DNA of 64,000 nt, from assembly GCA_032622095.1 (NCBI GenBank), contig CP136062.1:141814351-141878350 (forward strand), read 5' to 3'. Shown in pieces: positions 1 through 13,300 of the stretch. This stretch comes from Siphonodentalium dalli. Lineage: Eukaryota; Mollusca; Scaphopoda; Gadilida; Siphonodentaliidae. The position numbers and the translations under genes were made by a program. Below the pieces are notes generated by a model. That model was not told the DNA's origin and did no database searches. It saw only the letters and a list, made by a program, of their open reading frames with translations. How positions within the stretch are numbered: position 1 is the stretch's first letter; each line of letters opens with the position of its first letter.

Positions 1-960
1 ATATGGAATATGTTACGTCTATATGGCGACCTGTGTTGATATGCGGAACACGACTGGCATGTTACAAAACATGAGCATAAAAAGTATCAGGCCATCAAAC
101 CGCCACGGGGTTTTAAATATTATATCACGAAGCACCAAGCACCGAAATACATAAAACTAAGTGATATACTTCCGTATATATCCTCTATTTCTTCAACGCC
201 ATTATCGTTATTTTCGGAAACATAATGTCACAGGTGCTAACCTTTCCTTTCGAGATTAGCCGGCGGAAACGAAATCGGATATTTAAAGTGATTATGGAGG
301 AAGCGAAGAAACTTATAATCGAGAGCCACGCTTTGGGAGTGATCGACTTATGGTGAATCTGTTACGAACATTACAACTCGGAGCAAGCAACAATTGATCT
401 GGTCTGCAGGGAGCAGATGATTGATTAGATATAGTTAGGTTATATTAATCAAATATAATTTGATGGGATGAAATCGAGAGTCGATCTCATTTCTTTCCAA
501 TTTTAAGTATATACCAGCGGAAATGAGCAGGGGGGTATGTGGTATTTCGCCGAGAGAGATTATTACTCATGATAATTGTTTTGTCTTCCAGCGTAGACTG
601 CATAGAGTATGATGACGTCCTCCGCATTTGCGTGAGGCTTGGCGATTTGTTAGGTATTTGAGGCATGCAAGTCTGCGTTGTTCTAACCGCATGTTCGACG
701 CAAGAACCGCTCAGTTTATTCATAAGAAATAATTAAATGTCATCATAAATTGTACGAAAAATACAAATATGTAAATTTCATTAAAAAGTTCGTAGATGCG
801 AAGAACTGAACACTGTGCCCGTGAGAACAGTGAGTACGCTAACGACAGCCTGACATGAGCGCACCCAGACTTGCCCTTTGTGTGCCTTTTCCCAATTATG
901 ACATAAACGCTTATGTTTCACATTAAAAAATCCCCAGGCCATTCTTATAGGCTTATACTC

Positions 961-1830
961 AGTCGGAGGGGTGATTTACGGTGGCTGGTTTTGGACATGG
1001 GGACTTTAAAAAAAAAAAAATGTGGCCACGAAAGAGCTTATTCATGACTATATAAAGCAAACTAAGCGATAAAACCATAATATGACTTGTTTTATTTGGG
1101 GGAGATGTCCTGACCTGGACATCTCCCCCAACCCAAACCCTGACTCGGAAGAAGTTAATTTATCGCCGTTTATGACTATATAAAGCAAAATAAGCAAAAT
1201 AAAACCATTAGAGTATTTTATGTCACGTAGGTGCTGTGTGGGGAGGGCAATCCCCACCCAAGATATCATGGCCTGGATCTGGATCTTCCGCCCACCCCCT
1301 ATCCGCCCCAAACTCTGACTCAAACAACTTTTTCTAAGAAGTTAATTTCATGTCGTTTCATGACTATATAAAGCAAAATAAGCAATAAAACCATAAGATG
1401 ATTTTCTTGTCATGTAGGTGCCGGGTGGGGGAGATAACCTGGCATGGAAATCTTACCCCCACCCCTAACTCGGAATTAAATAACTTTTTCTCGGAAGAAG
1501 TTAATTTCTCGACGTTTGATGACTATATAAAGCAAAGTAAGCAATAAAACCATATGATGATCTTTTGAAAAAAGTGGCCATATCAGGATCAAACAATCAA
1601 ATGTGTGAAGAAAAAAAGTTGTCACTTGGCAATTTCTTTTAAAATAAAAACAAATTTAAATCTCAAAAACATTTTTCTGGCCATTTCAGGGCAAAACGAT
1701 ATTATTTTTTAGTCATACATGGGGGGAGATATCCAGGGTGGAGGTGAAGTTATTCTAGGAAATATCCCCCCGGGGGGGATATCCAGGGGGAGATATCCTG
1801 TTACACCGGTTCCGTGTCGATAAGGTGACA
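961..1830. repeat. Cluster of four diverged repeat units with TGACTATATAAAGCAAA
   Basis: The core TGACTATATAAAGCAAA, followed by a TAAGC-ATAAAACCAT-like stretch, begins near 1045, 1173, 1361 and 1520. Between cores lie GAAGTTAATTT and blocks rich in CCCCACCC or GGGGGAGATATCC. Spacing is uneven (about 128, 188 and 159 bp), so this is an old tandem or nested cluster. A related single copy lies at 27890-28080 and shares TTCATGACTA and the end TGTTACACCGGT. Class unknown. Confidence 0.6.
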
Positions 1831-2780
1831 TGGATTGTTGTGTTCGCCCAGGTTTCTTGAAGACGCGATTCTGTCTATAGTGTGGTGAGCATTATCAGGT
1901 TAACTCTTTTGTGAGCCGACTATTGTGTATGATCTCGATACCCACGGAGCTTAAATTCGCATTCACAAAACATTAGAAGATTAAAATTGTGAGTGTTTTA
2001 TTCAGTCAGCTCAATCGAAAGGAATCTCCTCCTATGAGATTTATTCTCTGAATATCCTATTACATAATGATACCACCAGAGGGCCGGAATGCCCCGAGGG
2101 TTACAACGACCAATGCGAGGGACAAACTACATTTAGCAAAGTAGCGGTCCTTGAAAGTGACGAAATGATGCATGGGGTTTATATATGGGATGTTGCAGTA
2201 CACTGCTTCTCATTTAGAGTTCCGAATACAAGTACTACTGTGCATATAGTATTGTAGAGTGGCATTCCAATGACGAAAAGTCAAGCCATTATTGCATTCG
2301 GCGCGACAACCAGAACCGAGATAATGAGCAAATGTATATATCCTCGGTCGTAATATTAACGAGAGATCACAAAGAAGTATAGTTTGATTAATGATTGATT
2401 CCCTATAATGACATACAGCAACTGTCCACACGAAACTGTGTTTGAATGCATTGTGAACTGAACGTGGGTCTTTGTCTAATGCCATGGTTGTTGATTTTGA
2501 TGTACCGTATTGTAGAAACTAAGGCTTATAATTAGTTTTGTCGACGTATACCCACGACAACTCGGGGTATGCTTTTAGCCACGATTATACTATAATCTAA
2601 TCATGCAAATCATGCAGACGGGTCGGTTTATTGGGGTTTTGTAAATGGTCAGTGTGAACAGTGTCATATCACGGCGTTTTTAGTGTTAATGATGGAAGAT
2701 TTACCAAAAAGAGTGTAATTTAACTGGGAAAATACGCTATTCACATAGAAACCACCAACCTTCAGTAAGCAACATAACAA

Positions 2781-2934
2781 TTGGCGCGATGGTCCAGTGT
2801 TTAGCGTGCTCGACTTCATAGTGTGAACACGTCATGCGTTCGAATGCCGCTCTATGTCATTGCATGTCAAAAGCGGTGTTGGTTTCTTTCGACTAGCGAT
2901 CTCATACTGTTGTCGGGGGGGGGGGGGGGGGGGG
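2781..2934 (+). mobile_element. tRNA-derived SINE, ending in a G20 run
   Basis: The head has an A-box-like ATGGTCCAGTG at 2789-2799 and a B-box-like GCGTTCGAATGCC near 2836-2848, about 37 bp further on. This is the pol III promoter layout of tRNA-derived SINEs, in which short RNAs are copied by a partner LINE. The body runs through GTCAAAAGCGGTG and ends at an uninterrupted run of 20 G at 2915-2934. The anticodon arm does not fold well, so this is not a working tRNA gene. I see no clear target-site duplication. Confidence 0.55.
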
Positions 2935-3413
2935 TAACCCGTTAACCGACTACCGATCGGAAGTCGATGGATATTGTCAGTATGCTAATCCTGATACGCT
3001 CATTAGCTGTTCGGATTGCTTCACCCAAAGCGAGTATTGTCTTATACCAATCGGCTGCGCTACATGTATATGCGCCCTACCGACAGAACCACAATCTAAG
3101 AGTTACGGAAAGCAAGATACCTATAGTGCCGGACATGATGGCGCGATTGTGTAACTTCACCCTTCAGGGGGACTTGAACTACAACAAGCGAATTGCTCTC
3201 GACAGTATTTGATGATAGTTCACCTCTACACTGGAGACGGGTTTAACAAATCACCCACATTAGATATATGTGATAAATTTCAAGACTTCAACTTCTCGAA
3301 GCTGTGATACAATGATACAGTGTTAGGGAATACATTTATTACACACCAAATTGGTTTACTTTTTTCAAAATGTAGAAGTTTTCAAAACGTTCGATAAATA
3401 GAGGATCTTCAGC

Positions 3414-3503
3414 TCGTCCCCACTTTATAACGAAATTTACAAAACGAGTCCAGATCTAGCTCACTGGACGAGTTTTGTAAATTTGGCTATAAACTGGGGA
3501 CGA
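3414..3503. repeat. 90-bp hairpin palindrome (mini-MITE candidate)
   Basis: Two 40-base arms, 3414-3453 and 3464-3503, are inverted copies with only a few mismatches. They enclose a 10-base loop. The outer end is TCGTCCCCA and the inner end is GTCCAG. The structure resembles the smallest foldback MITEs. No target-site duplication is evident. Confidence 0.6.
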
Positions 3504-4935
3504 TCGTAGATTCTCTTATATTACTGGATCTAAACCCCTATAACTTAAATCAATAAATGGGACCTGAAACTAACACGCTTCTGTAAGGCGTGCGATGACG
3601 TTTAACGTTACAATGCGTTGTTTTCTCGCGTATGGGCTTATACCTAGCAACTAGTCCCTATAGATAAATAAGACGCTTTGATGTATTTAATGGCATAAAT
3701 TTAATTAAATCAATGTTCAAACTATATCAACATCAGTCACAAACATCGATTCTTCTTCACTTCTCGTCCCCGATTGAGAATTACGTTTGCGCAATAAAAA
3801 CACATTTGCGTACACCGGGCACTATTTCCTGTTGTACAACGAGCGTTGCATATCATTATTATAGAAATGGTTTAATAAATGGAATACGGGTTGGATAATG
3901 TAATAAACATATCTCCTGTCCTTAGATAACGTCTTTGACGACGGCGTCAATTGTTACCGAAAATTCCTTCACTATTATGAGGTCTAACTAAATCACATAT
4001 ATGTTCATTTTATTGAAGAAATGTAGACATAAATTTCAATTTACTACAATGTATGTGGATATCGGGCCATTGCAGAATCAGCCAAAGACACAACACGGGC
4101 AATTTATGGTTGGCATTAAATCATTTATTTATTCATTCATCGCTCTCGGATCCACAGAAGCAATAACATATCGGTATTTAACGGTTGTTAATCGCCGGTT
4201 CTCGCGAATAAACGGATGGAATCAAGTTCAAACAGGCCACGGTCTTATTGGAAGGCGATTATTGAGAATTGATCTAAAGTATAATATGACTGAGATGAAT
4301 GAACGAAAATTGGTCTTATCGTAAACACCAATCAAGGTATACCAGTAAGCTAGTCCTATTGTCAATATTGGGAGTAAGTATTAGTTTGGCGCGAAATGAG
4401 AACACGAATACGCCCGCTTTGGGCAGCGGATCGCTCTTATTGTCGAATTATACAGCATTATCTGCCAAGAATAACAGGGAATTAATTGAAAGTTAGCGAC
4501 GGTAATTGTATTTGATCTGACATTCGGACTTTCATTGGACCATCTTGTGATCCGGTGGATATCACGTAATTAAGAAGCTTATTTGCAGTAATCGATACCT
4601 CTTCGTCCATAGTTGTGCTACATCTGTAGGGGGCACAGGCATCACAAAAACCAACAGAAGAAACCACTGAACACGAGTACAACAGATACTATATATTTTT
4701 AGAACGCTCTTTAATATTTACCGCTTTTGAAATACGAAAGCATGGACGCTCTCTATCAGAAAAGATCCATATAAGAACTTACTGTTTTTGAAAGAAATGC
4801 CTGACCACCAAACCCTCTACTGATGGGCTCTAGTGTACGGTCTAATTAGTTTCTTATATATAAAACTACCAGGCGTGTCCGCTGTGTGGGTGGTGCGCTG
4901 TGGTTGGTGCGCTAGAACTGACGAAAAATGGAAAC

Positions 4936-5163
4936 CATGCACATATAGCTCAGCGCGGAAAAGACTACTCTCCTAAAAAACATCGCTACTCGTTGGATAG
5001 ATCATCCCTAGAAAATGCTACTTTACCGTGGTGCGCAGTGTATATATTAGCATACGCTTGTGTTGTCTGTGACGGTTGCACCAAAGAAGAAAGCGACGAC
5101 ATAGAAAAAGTTCAATATGAAGCACATAAATACATCTTTAGGATAAAGCGTTTCGCCAACTAA
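4936..5163 (+). pseudogene. Non-LTR retrotransposon reverse transcriptase, C-terminal fragment
   Basis: The translated frame contains LDRSSLE followed by LAYACVVCDGCTKEESDD and IEKVQYEAHKYI. In LINE reverse transcriptases of the Jockey/CR1/L2 type, the thumb region reads roughly LDR-SLE, then LEYA-VVWDGCT, then LEKVQ-AAR. The usual Trp before DGCT is Cys here. No finger or palm motifs (such as the YADD box), endonuclease or poly(A) are present. It is a 5'-truncated or decayed copy in the intron, opposite in strand to the host gene. The frame runs open from 4900, but only the part from about 4936 looks related. Confidence 0.8.
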
Positions 5164-5986
5164 GTTTGTACATCGCCATGATAAATGATCCAATATTATC
5201 AGACTAACGAGAACCATGAATATATAGCGATAGCTCGCGCGACTATCAATGCCGTTCAGTCCGTTGGTACGAGGTCATCCAGTCATTCAATTTAAAAAAG
5301 GAACCCTAACCCTCTCTCTGATAACCCACATGACTACTCTAAGCTCTTTCTTTTCGTATTCTTAACTCAGACTTATATCGTATTATTATCATTACTGATG
5401 ATCTATCTCTTCCCGTGAACCTTTTCCAGCAGCAACAACAATGAAAAGAAGTGGACAGAATTGAAAAGAAATATATTGGACTCTCTTTGCGAATCGAAGT
5501 ATTATTCTACATTTCTGAACCAATGCAGAAAATCAGGGGAAAGATACACCATCACTATATATACCTAGTCAACAGATTTATTCGTATGTTCTATATATAT
5601 ACACACTTATACATAATGCAAGTACATGACGTGCATTGACCATCCCACATCGCGAGAAACAAGCGGATACGCGAAAGGACAGTCATATCTGAGTTAAAAT
5701 GCTATATCGTACGACATATAAAGCAGACCATCACTCTCTCTCTATATATAGGTGGGATTGATATAAACATGATTATAAGAAACGACTCCGATAAGACGGC
5801 ACGCTTGATTTCGAATCCGGTCCATGATGTATATACTAATTTGAAATAATTTATATCTTTGTATTATATTCATGGAATAAATACTGTTTAACCCAATATC
5901 AAACAGAGCAAATTAAAATAACGACGATTTTAGCTTTGCACGATCTAGCAGATTAAGCATACCGCCTGCAATAATCTTCTTTTCAA

Positions 5987-6358
5987 CCCTTTACCCAACA
6001 GAAGGGCCCTGTGCCAATGCATTCTCTTATATATGCGAGTCGACCATAGGTAGCCTCGCATATATAAGAGAATGCATTGGCTTAACACATTAAAAATTAT
6101 AAAATTGTTAAAGAATGTAAGAAAAAATGGTAAAAAAAGATTTTTTTTTTAGGCCAATGCATTCTCTTATATATGCGAGTCGACCATATATATAAGAGAA
6201 TGCATTGGCACAGGGCATAACTGTAACTATCACAATGTGGTAAATGAGCCGGTTCCAATGATATCCATATTTGTATGGTTCTATTGAGACAGACCGAAGA
6301 TATTTTAGGCTGTTGAAGCTTTATTTGGCCGGTTTTGGCCGGTTTGTTGGGTAAAGGG
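5987..6358. mobile_element. TTAA-family MITE P1, copy 1 (piggyBac-like ends)
   Basis: The 372-bp element starts CCCTTTACCCAACA and ends with its reverse complement TGTTGGGTAAAGGG. The right flank is TTAA (6359-6362); the left is TCAA, a one-base-decayed TTAA. TTAA duplication with CCC-starting ends is typical of piggyBac elements. Inside are two perfect-stem hairpins, 6014-6080 and 6154-6208, each beginning CCAATGCATTCTCTTATAT. There is no transposase. Copy 2, about 390 bp long and highly similar, is at 32287-32678. Confidence 0.85.
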
Positions 6359-7213
6359 TTAAATGGCACAAATGGCAATTTTATGATGTCAAATTGGACA
6401 GGGCATTTCTAAGATCAAACCGAACAATTAATTGCTTGTCTATTATCCCATGATCAAAATACAGTTTGATGAATACAAGAAAGACTGATATATACGCATT
6501 TTATATATCGATCATTTAAAAACGCGTTGAAGTCATTGCACAGAATAAACAAGCGTCTCCTCTTTTCGACATGAAACATTAAAGAGCGTTCCTTGCTAGT
6601 CTTCCCATGATACTTTAATAATAAAGAGCGTTTCTCTCAGTTATGTGCGAAACGTTAAAAACGACTGGTGTTTGTTGTCATATCTATCCATTGCAAGATG
6701 TATCAATCATCGAATTGTCCTGTCCATCATCAGCAAGTATACATTCAAAGATACGCGTACATAATGTTTAAAGATGGCGTATTACTTCCTAGCAAATTGT
6801 ATATCAATTTTGGTGTATACCATCTAGGACACATGTACGGAACAAACTCCTATCGATTAGTATTAATATATCACATTCTCGGGACTGTTTTAATGGCTAT
6901 TTTTAGAAAAGAATGTGGAGAAAACGATCTGAGCTTACAAAGAGGGATAACTCTATCTTATTAGCACAATAAAGTAGGCAAATTTCTCAAAAGATTTTTT
7001 TGATAGGAGTGGTTTAACAAACTTGATAAGATGTTTTTGCTATGCCCATCGGGAACGCCCTCCTTCGCTTCAAGGCGAACACTACAATAAAGCATGTTGC
7101 GCCCAATGCGTTAACGCATGTAATATAGGAATCCTATTTTGTTATAAAATCTAACATTTGCCATCGCATGCCATGTTTGGAATGTGAATGGAATAGTAGT
7201 AATATAACTTTAC

Positions 7214-7337
7214 CTGTGTCGTTTCCCTTTTGCACTTATCAGAACCAGCAAACACGTTGTTGTCGCCAAAGTCGGCATTTTGTGGACACTGGTCAATGTC
7301 AACCTTCTGTAAATCTATATCGATACCGCTTGTGCCT
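7214..7337 (-). CDS. GPR158-like: Exon E4 of GPR158/GPR179-like receptor: end of Cache domain
   Basis: This 124-bp exon reads K-GTSGIDIDLQKVDIDQC and goes on to FAGSDKC and KRETTQ. GPR158 and GPR179 have the same landmark, VDINLQKVDIDQC, joining the extracellular Cache domain to the Cys-rich stalk. These are class C orphan receptors; vertebrate GPR158 binds glycine and recruits RGS7-Gbeta5 at the plasma membrane. The acceptor is CTTTTGTAG at 7338 upward and the donor is CAG/GTAAAG at 7213 downward. The first base completes the codon left by E3 (AA+A, Lys), and the exon ends on a whole codon, so the next exon should start with the C-x-P of the stalk. Two cysteines of the stalk are present. Confidence 0.9.
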
Positions 7338-8241
7338 CTACAAAAGACAAATGGCAGACATATTGACTCTTATCGTCATTTACAAAAGAGCTTAAGCAAA
7401 TATAGTTTGACCTTCTACGTTATTGTGAGAATGTGAAACTAGAGTGGGTGGTAAATTATGCTGGAATTCGTAGAAAATGTGCCAGAGGGCACATTTCAAA
7501 ACAAAGGGGTTGTGCAAAAATGAATATTTCTAGAGTCGTCAACTTTGGTCTGGTTCGATAATCGAAGTTGAGCACCTATTGTCTGTAGCCACGTCACTGA
7601 CAGAAGGGATGGTCTTTTGACGACATGCGTGGTTACACGAATATAGCCTATAGTTTCTGAAATATTGACATCAGGGAAATAGATCGCAGGCGGACCGTCG
7701 ATCGGGCGTCCAGACTAAACTATTACCATAGCACCCACGCTTAAGTTACACGATTTTGTTTTGCCTGTGTGCCAAACTTATATAGAGGCTGACATTCAGT
7801 TCGTATAGAGTCTGAGACAATAGAATAACACCATTTGCATAAATAATCTGCCAGTCTCCAAATCCGGCGACGTATTTGTCTCACCAATTTGGTGTAAGCA
7901 CTTGCGCTAGTCAAATAGTTTTTCCATGGAAATCACACATTTAAAACAAGCTACATGTGGGTGCATTATATAGTATCATGAATATGCATATATGTAGCAA
8001 TAAACACACCATACTGAGCCATGGCCTCCATTCTGATATATCTAATATACGACCCATAACCAAATGCAACTCTAGGGCTAGACATTTCTTAAAGGTGTTA
8101 TTTACGATTTAAACAATTTCCAGTGAAATTCCATGCGAAATAAATTCTTATTGAGAGCTTGCGTTTATTGATGCCTAAATTAATGTTGTACACCTATGAG
8201 GTCCAGTGGAAGCATTTTTATCATATCTTTAATAAGCGAGA

Positions 8242-8478
8242 TCACTGAGTCGCGGCCGTTTGGATTGATCCAGTCCCGTTCCGTTGTTTCAGAGATTCTT
8301 CCAGCTCCGGTTCCGTGGATTAAGTGCTACAGGTTCAAGTTCTGGAGTAGCATTTCAATATATGGAGCTTTTGAATAATTCATGACTTCCATATATGGAA
8401 TGACTCCAGAATTTTGACCTGTAGCACTAAAACCACGGAGCCGGGCTTGGTGGATCCAATATGACCGCGAATTAGTGA
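8242..8478. mobile_element. Foldback MITE, about 237 bp
   Basis: The left end TCACTGAGTCGCGG matches, inverted, the right end ending CCGCGAATTAGTGA. The arms continue through CCGTGG, AAGTGCTACAGGT and TTCTGGAGT to a centre near 8375-8385 (ATATATGGA / TCCATATAT). There is no coding potential. Target duplication is not clear. Confidence 0.65.
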
Positions 8479-8648
8479 CAGGGCGTATTGCTGCCCTTAG
8501 TTCTCGCACAACATGCAGGTTTGATATAATGTTCGGTATAATTCCCGCGTCATGCATCATGTAGTGCAAACGGGTTTTACGCGGTCAAAATATTTCGAAG
8601 TTGCAATGATGAACATTGTCCTAAAAATCGTGCGATCATGTACGTTAA

Positions 8649-9141
8649 AGGCACGTGAGGCCTTGGTTGTCGAAAATATTCATATTTGTTCCAATCACCG
8701 TAAACAGAAAAACATTAAAACGCATACAGTTTCGTTCATATATACCATGACTATCGCGTAAACAGCATGTTATCATAAAGACCTACTATATTTTACCTAA
8801 GCAAGAGCCTGATTGTGTTACAGAAGACAGCACAATGCTACTGGCTAATCACACAAAAATGGCAAAACGCTCTTTATTAGTGCCATATCAGGAATTCACC
8901 AAGAAAGAACGCTCTTTATGTTTACAATCATAATATAAACAAACACCAGAAAAGTAACTTTCTATGCTTTTGTTTACATAACAATGGTAAAAAATATGAC
9001 AATAACATACTGTTTATGCGATATTTCTTGTTTGTATACGGACAAAGTCTGTCTACATTTTGATGTTCTTTCTGTTTGTGGCGGTTTTTGACGGGTGGAA
9101 ATATTTTCACAGGATACCCACCGCCAAGGCCAACCGTACCT
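8649..9141. mobile_element. TTAA-family foldback element T3, copy 1
   Basis: The 493-bp element starts AGGCACG and ends CCGTACCT, with TTAA at 8645-8648 and 9142-9145. Long subterminal arms are inverted: ATCGCGTAAACAGCATGTTA near 8754 pairs with AACATACTGTTTATGCGAT near 9004. It carries the paired AACGCTCTTTA motif at 8866 and 8908. Related copies lie at 39600-39973 and 46803-47321. It is non-autonomous. Confidence 0.8.
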
Positions 9142-10102
9142 TTAACGTCTCCATTGAGCTACATCAATCCACCCAAGTTTGTCCTGAAATTTACCGTATC
9201 TTGAATATTAAAGTTTTGAATTTTTAACTGAAGTTTCTAGACCTATTTTGAGAGTCGTGCATGCTTTCAGATATATGATATACGAGAGTTGATTAAGCAA
9301 AGCAAAGCGATATTTTCCCGTAAATCAATCGAAATTTGTGCATTTCATCAGCTTCGGCTAAAAACAATGTTTAATTTAAAGGCTATACTGATATGCTAAC
9401 CTCGAGTGAGCGGAAACTATCGAAAACCATTTCTTTGCGCGGTATTGATGCCTGTATGTGGACTATTAGGTACGACGGACTGTTTTGCAAGATGTGAACA
9501 ACTGCACTAACTGCTTCGGAACATGAAAGAATGAAAGTATATACACATGGTCCATGCTCCACTATAGCATGACCTTTCTTCTGAATATAACCACGTGTAC
9601 ATGCACGTTTCTAGTATTCACCCGCGTTGGTAATAACAAAAGTGCGTGTCACAGTAGACTATTTCAATGTATACTGTTATCACTGGGTGTGATAATCCAT
9701 TTATAATAGAAAGGGCTATACCATTTCGAAATCAGTTTTGCCAAACATAATTCAACAATGCATTTCAAGAATGTGGGACCCCAGGGTGAGAGATACATCA
9801 CGTCCCATAAGTCATATGCCTCACCTCGTCCGATTGTCCGATTGTCTCGAACGCAAACATCTTCGTCATTGGTTCGAAATGTGAACTGAAGCCCAATTTA
9901 TACAGGGTTGGTAGCTTAGATAGTCAGGTGCATGGCACGTAAGGCCAACATAAGCCGTTCAGGGATGGCAAAACTGGTGTAAATTCAGATCAGCCTGGAT
10001 TTGTGATCGACGGAATGGAAATGTAACTTGATTCGTGTACCAGTTGTTTTCCGGATTTCGGTCGTTTCTACGTGCAGTGGATTTATTACATGAACCCATT
10101 AA

Positions 10103-10347
10103 CCTTTTCGTGACGGGAGCATTACAGATCATGTGCCAGTGCGTCCTTTACATATGAGAATATCCCATAGGGAGCTTCGCATATATAAGAGAATGCATTG
10201 TCTTACAAGGTCATGGTAAATATTGTTAGGCCATTGTATTCTCTTATATATGCGAGGCTCCCTATGTGAGACTCGCTTATTAAAGAAAATGCATTGGCAC
10301 AGGGTTTTCGCAAAAACAAAATTAGGAAGCTCCAGTCATGGACAATA
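10103..10347. mobile_element. Degenerate TTAA MITE related to P1/P2
   Basis: TTAA at 10099-10102 is followed by CCTTTTCGTGACGGGAGC. The right side has GCTCCAGTCATGG, then TTAA at 10348-10351. Inside are imperfect versions of the shared hairpin module (10170-10200 and 10230-10290), with TATTCTCTTATATATGCGAG. It is more diverged than the P1 copies. Confidence 0.5.
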
Positions 10348-13300
10348 TTAACCAGCTATACAATCTTTCCTCTGCCTATAAATATAACAACGCCGTGATA
10401 TGACCAAAATAAACCAAAACCAAACTTCTTCGCCGTAGGTTAAAATATCGACTTAATCCCCATTGATACACATACTCAGTCACTAAATCGTTCAGATGTG
10501 CAATGTATATTGAGAATTGATAAGGCTAGAACGGCTTCCCACAAATCTCCACTGGCTCTTGATATTGAGCGACGGACGTCAAAGAGGACACTGGCAGGAA
10601 ATATCGAATGACATTCAGTATTGTAATCTTAATGGCATGAGAACGGAGGCGGTGATGCGATGGCAATAGTATATATATACCATCTGATATGTAACCTTGG
10701 TGACGTGATACTAGACTAGGATAGTGTTTGTAATTCAACGACACAATGACCTTCTCGCACCATACCGAGATTAGGTTGTGCTTTGACGAAAATATCACGA
10801 GAATACAATGACAAGAGCAATGTTGACAAGAGAATTTATTTTATATGCGACTCTGTTTTAGCGTTCAGCGTTTTACATTGCGCGTGGTCACGATACTGAT
10901 TGGGCTGAAACAAAGCAAGATGGGGATTAAATTGATGTTTAAAAGTTATTGGGGAGACAAGATTTTAGGGAAATTTCGCAAGTTTTATGTCAACGATTAG
11001 GGATATGGGAATGATATATTATGGAACATGGAACAGCAGCAATATATATCCCAGTTACTCCGATTGTGGAATGCGGAATGGGATTAGTCATTGATTGGAG
11101 GCAAATAGTAATATATAGCTCGTATAGACCTATATCTATACATGCAACATGCGTTGTATGTGACGATGGATTGGTGCCCGAATCTTTGGATTCATATTGG
11201 GCAAAGTTGAATGTGCAATGCCAGTGATCCCGGTTCTGAAGTAGGTTAATATTTTTATTCAGTTAACCATTTCTATTACCTAGACTATGGTATGTATGGG
11301 GCCGTCGTGCAGTTATGTCATACTTATAATAATGGGATACAAAAACAGAAAGAGAAAACTAATCGCAAAACTGTATGTATTGTCAGCAACATACTCGCGG
11401 ATACACCCCCTCCTCATACAAAACAAAAACAAACACCGAATGCCCTCAAATGAATGAACCAGACATGATTTGGAGCAGAGGAGTGCTATGAGTTCCGCTC
11501 ATATTCCCCATACAGACGGGAATGGCGTCAGAATGCCAGCAGATTGGGCGCTTAGAACACGTTCTCATTACACCATACACCGAAGAATGCTGCTTCATTC
11601 CATTATCCTCAAAATCACACGCTACTCCACTGATCAATACACCCAATGTAAGTCTGTTTTCGAAGTTAACAGGTTTTTCAATCGATTATCCAATTCTCTT
11701 GAGATACCATTTAAAGTCGCGGCGGATCTCTCTCCCCTTTGCAGTATTTTTCGCAATTTGCCTCATTCATAGACTCAATTGTCGCCAATCTCTACTTCTG
11801 GAAGACGGCGCAAATAAAACTCGCGATTTTTATACCATCTGCTTATCAATCAAAGCTAAAAGTTGCCAGAGTTCAATAGTATGGTTTATTGAACGACCAA
11901 TCAAATTAGGCGGAGATTTCGACTGCGGAGATTAATTTCCTGTTTAAGCCGCGCATCCCTGACGCGCTATTTCGCGCCACGACATCACCGCTGGAGTCTG
12001 AGCTGTGGCTAAAAAATGTGCTATTATAAAATCCGATGTTAGCCTTACTTCGTCTAAGTATATATTACCTTGATGATAGTGAGACCAGACAGGGGGCAAA
12101 GGGGGCACCAACTGTGCCATATCATTTACAACTTTCGCAACAGGCTATAATCACGTGGATGAGATCGGTTCCGAAAAAAGTGTCGCATAAAACAGTACAT
12201 CGGGGAAATTTCTATACGAAGAAATATAATTATTTTCTTTCATCGGTATAACCGCAAGTTTTCGTTTCTTGTACACGATTCAATAAAATCAAAACAGGTT
12301 TTGAAGAATTAATTCCCCAGATTTAAGGATTACTATTCATGTCAATATGTACCAGTGTAGAATACATAAAGACATGCATGTAGCATTGATATATTTTGTC
12401 AATTGGGGCGGCCAGCTCCATATAAATATGGCATAGCGCATCATGCGTGACGGACTCGGTCAATGCAACAGATAAGATGAATTGGAACTTACAAGGAAAG
12501 AGGTTCGAAAAACGTAATCACTTTAGATTGGTTGATTGTTTGAGGGTTCAACGTCGTTTTAGCCGCTAAGCCAAATCACGACCAAGAACAGAATCAGGTA
12601 TAAAAAAAGATCGTAACGAAGCTACTGTGTAGAAAATCAGACACTGGATTAAATTGAAATAATGAGCTATGAACAAATAAAATAAAAGATTCCAAGAGGA
12701 TATAACTCTGCGTGGAGTTAGGACTAAAAATTCTGACTAGTGTACACGAATAATATAAAACGCAGAAAATTAGTACAAGAATACATATTAAATAGCGAGT
12801 AAATATAACATTAAATTGCCAAGGCTTCACATCGAGACATGTAAAGTAGTAACATCAGATTTTGCACCGACAAGGTATTTATAATATATGATGAATCGCG
12901 CATGAACCCTTATCAATGCGTCAAGCTGACGGCTGGATTGGTGAGACATAATGTCCTCTTTCACCCAACCGACAGTTTCAATCCACAACTCTGTGTGGTG
13001 TCTGTTAGTGTGAGTCTTTTCTCAGCAAGCATCTGTTCAAACTTTAAAAAAATTCAAATATGAACCCTGCTATCTCAGATTATAAATGCTGCATAGACTT
13101 TGGCGATTTTTGTTTCGAAGCAACATGGTCAACATGAATAGAATGTGGTGCATGAACTGGCTCAACTGGAGTCGATCGATTTTAGCCACGTCGCAACTTC
13201 AGTAGATGTTTCCATGCCATGTAACACAGGTTATGTGTTGCTTGCGATGTACGCACGATGTGGGTCTGACTCTTGTATATCTGAGTTCTGGCATCAGTAC

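Larger units (their letters stand above)
1..7213. other. Intron of the GPR158-like gene downstream of exon E4 (partial)
   Basis: This stretch lies 3' of exon E4 on the minus strand, so it should be intronic. The next expected exon would carry the Cys-rich stalk pattern GF-x2-G-x-Y-x-C-x-C. I scanned the minus strand for it and did not find it, so it probably lies left of position 1. Recognisable content is the repeat cluster at 961-1830, a SINE near 2781, a palindrome at 3414, a reverse-transcriptase scrap near 4936 and a TTAA MITE at 5987. I see nothing certain in 1-960, 1831-2780, 3504-4700 and 5164-5980. Confidence 0.5.

Noticed and set aside
487-723. Minus-strand frame with AG/ACT-TGC-ATG-CCT, phase-compatible with E4 and reading TCMP
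   Set aside because: The stalk exon should continue with GF-x2-G-x-Y-x-C-x-C; this frame instead reads a Ser/Arg-rich stretch. The phase match could be chance.
11446-11935. Longest non-repeat open frames (100 and 137 codons) on the plus strand and an overlapping minus frame
   Set aside because: Three overlapping frames are open at once, no splice sites or known motifs are visible, and the composition is like the surroundings.
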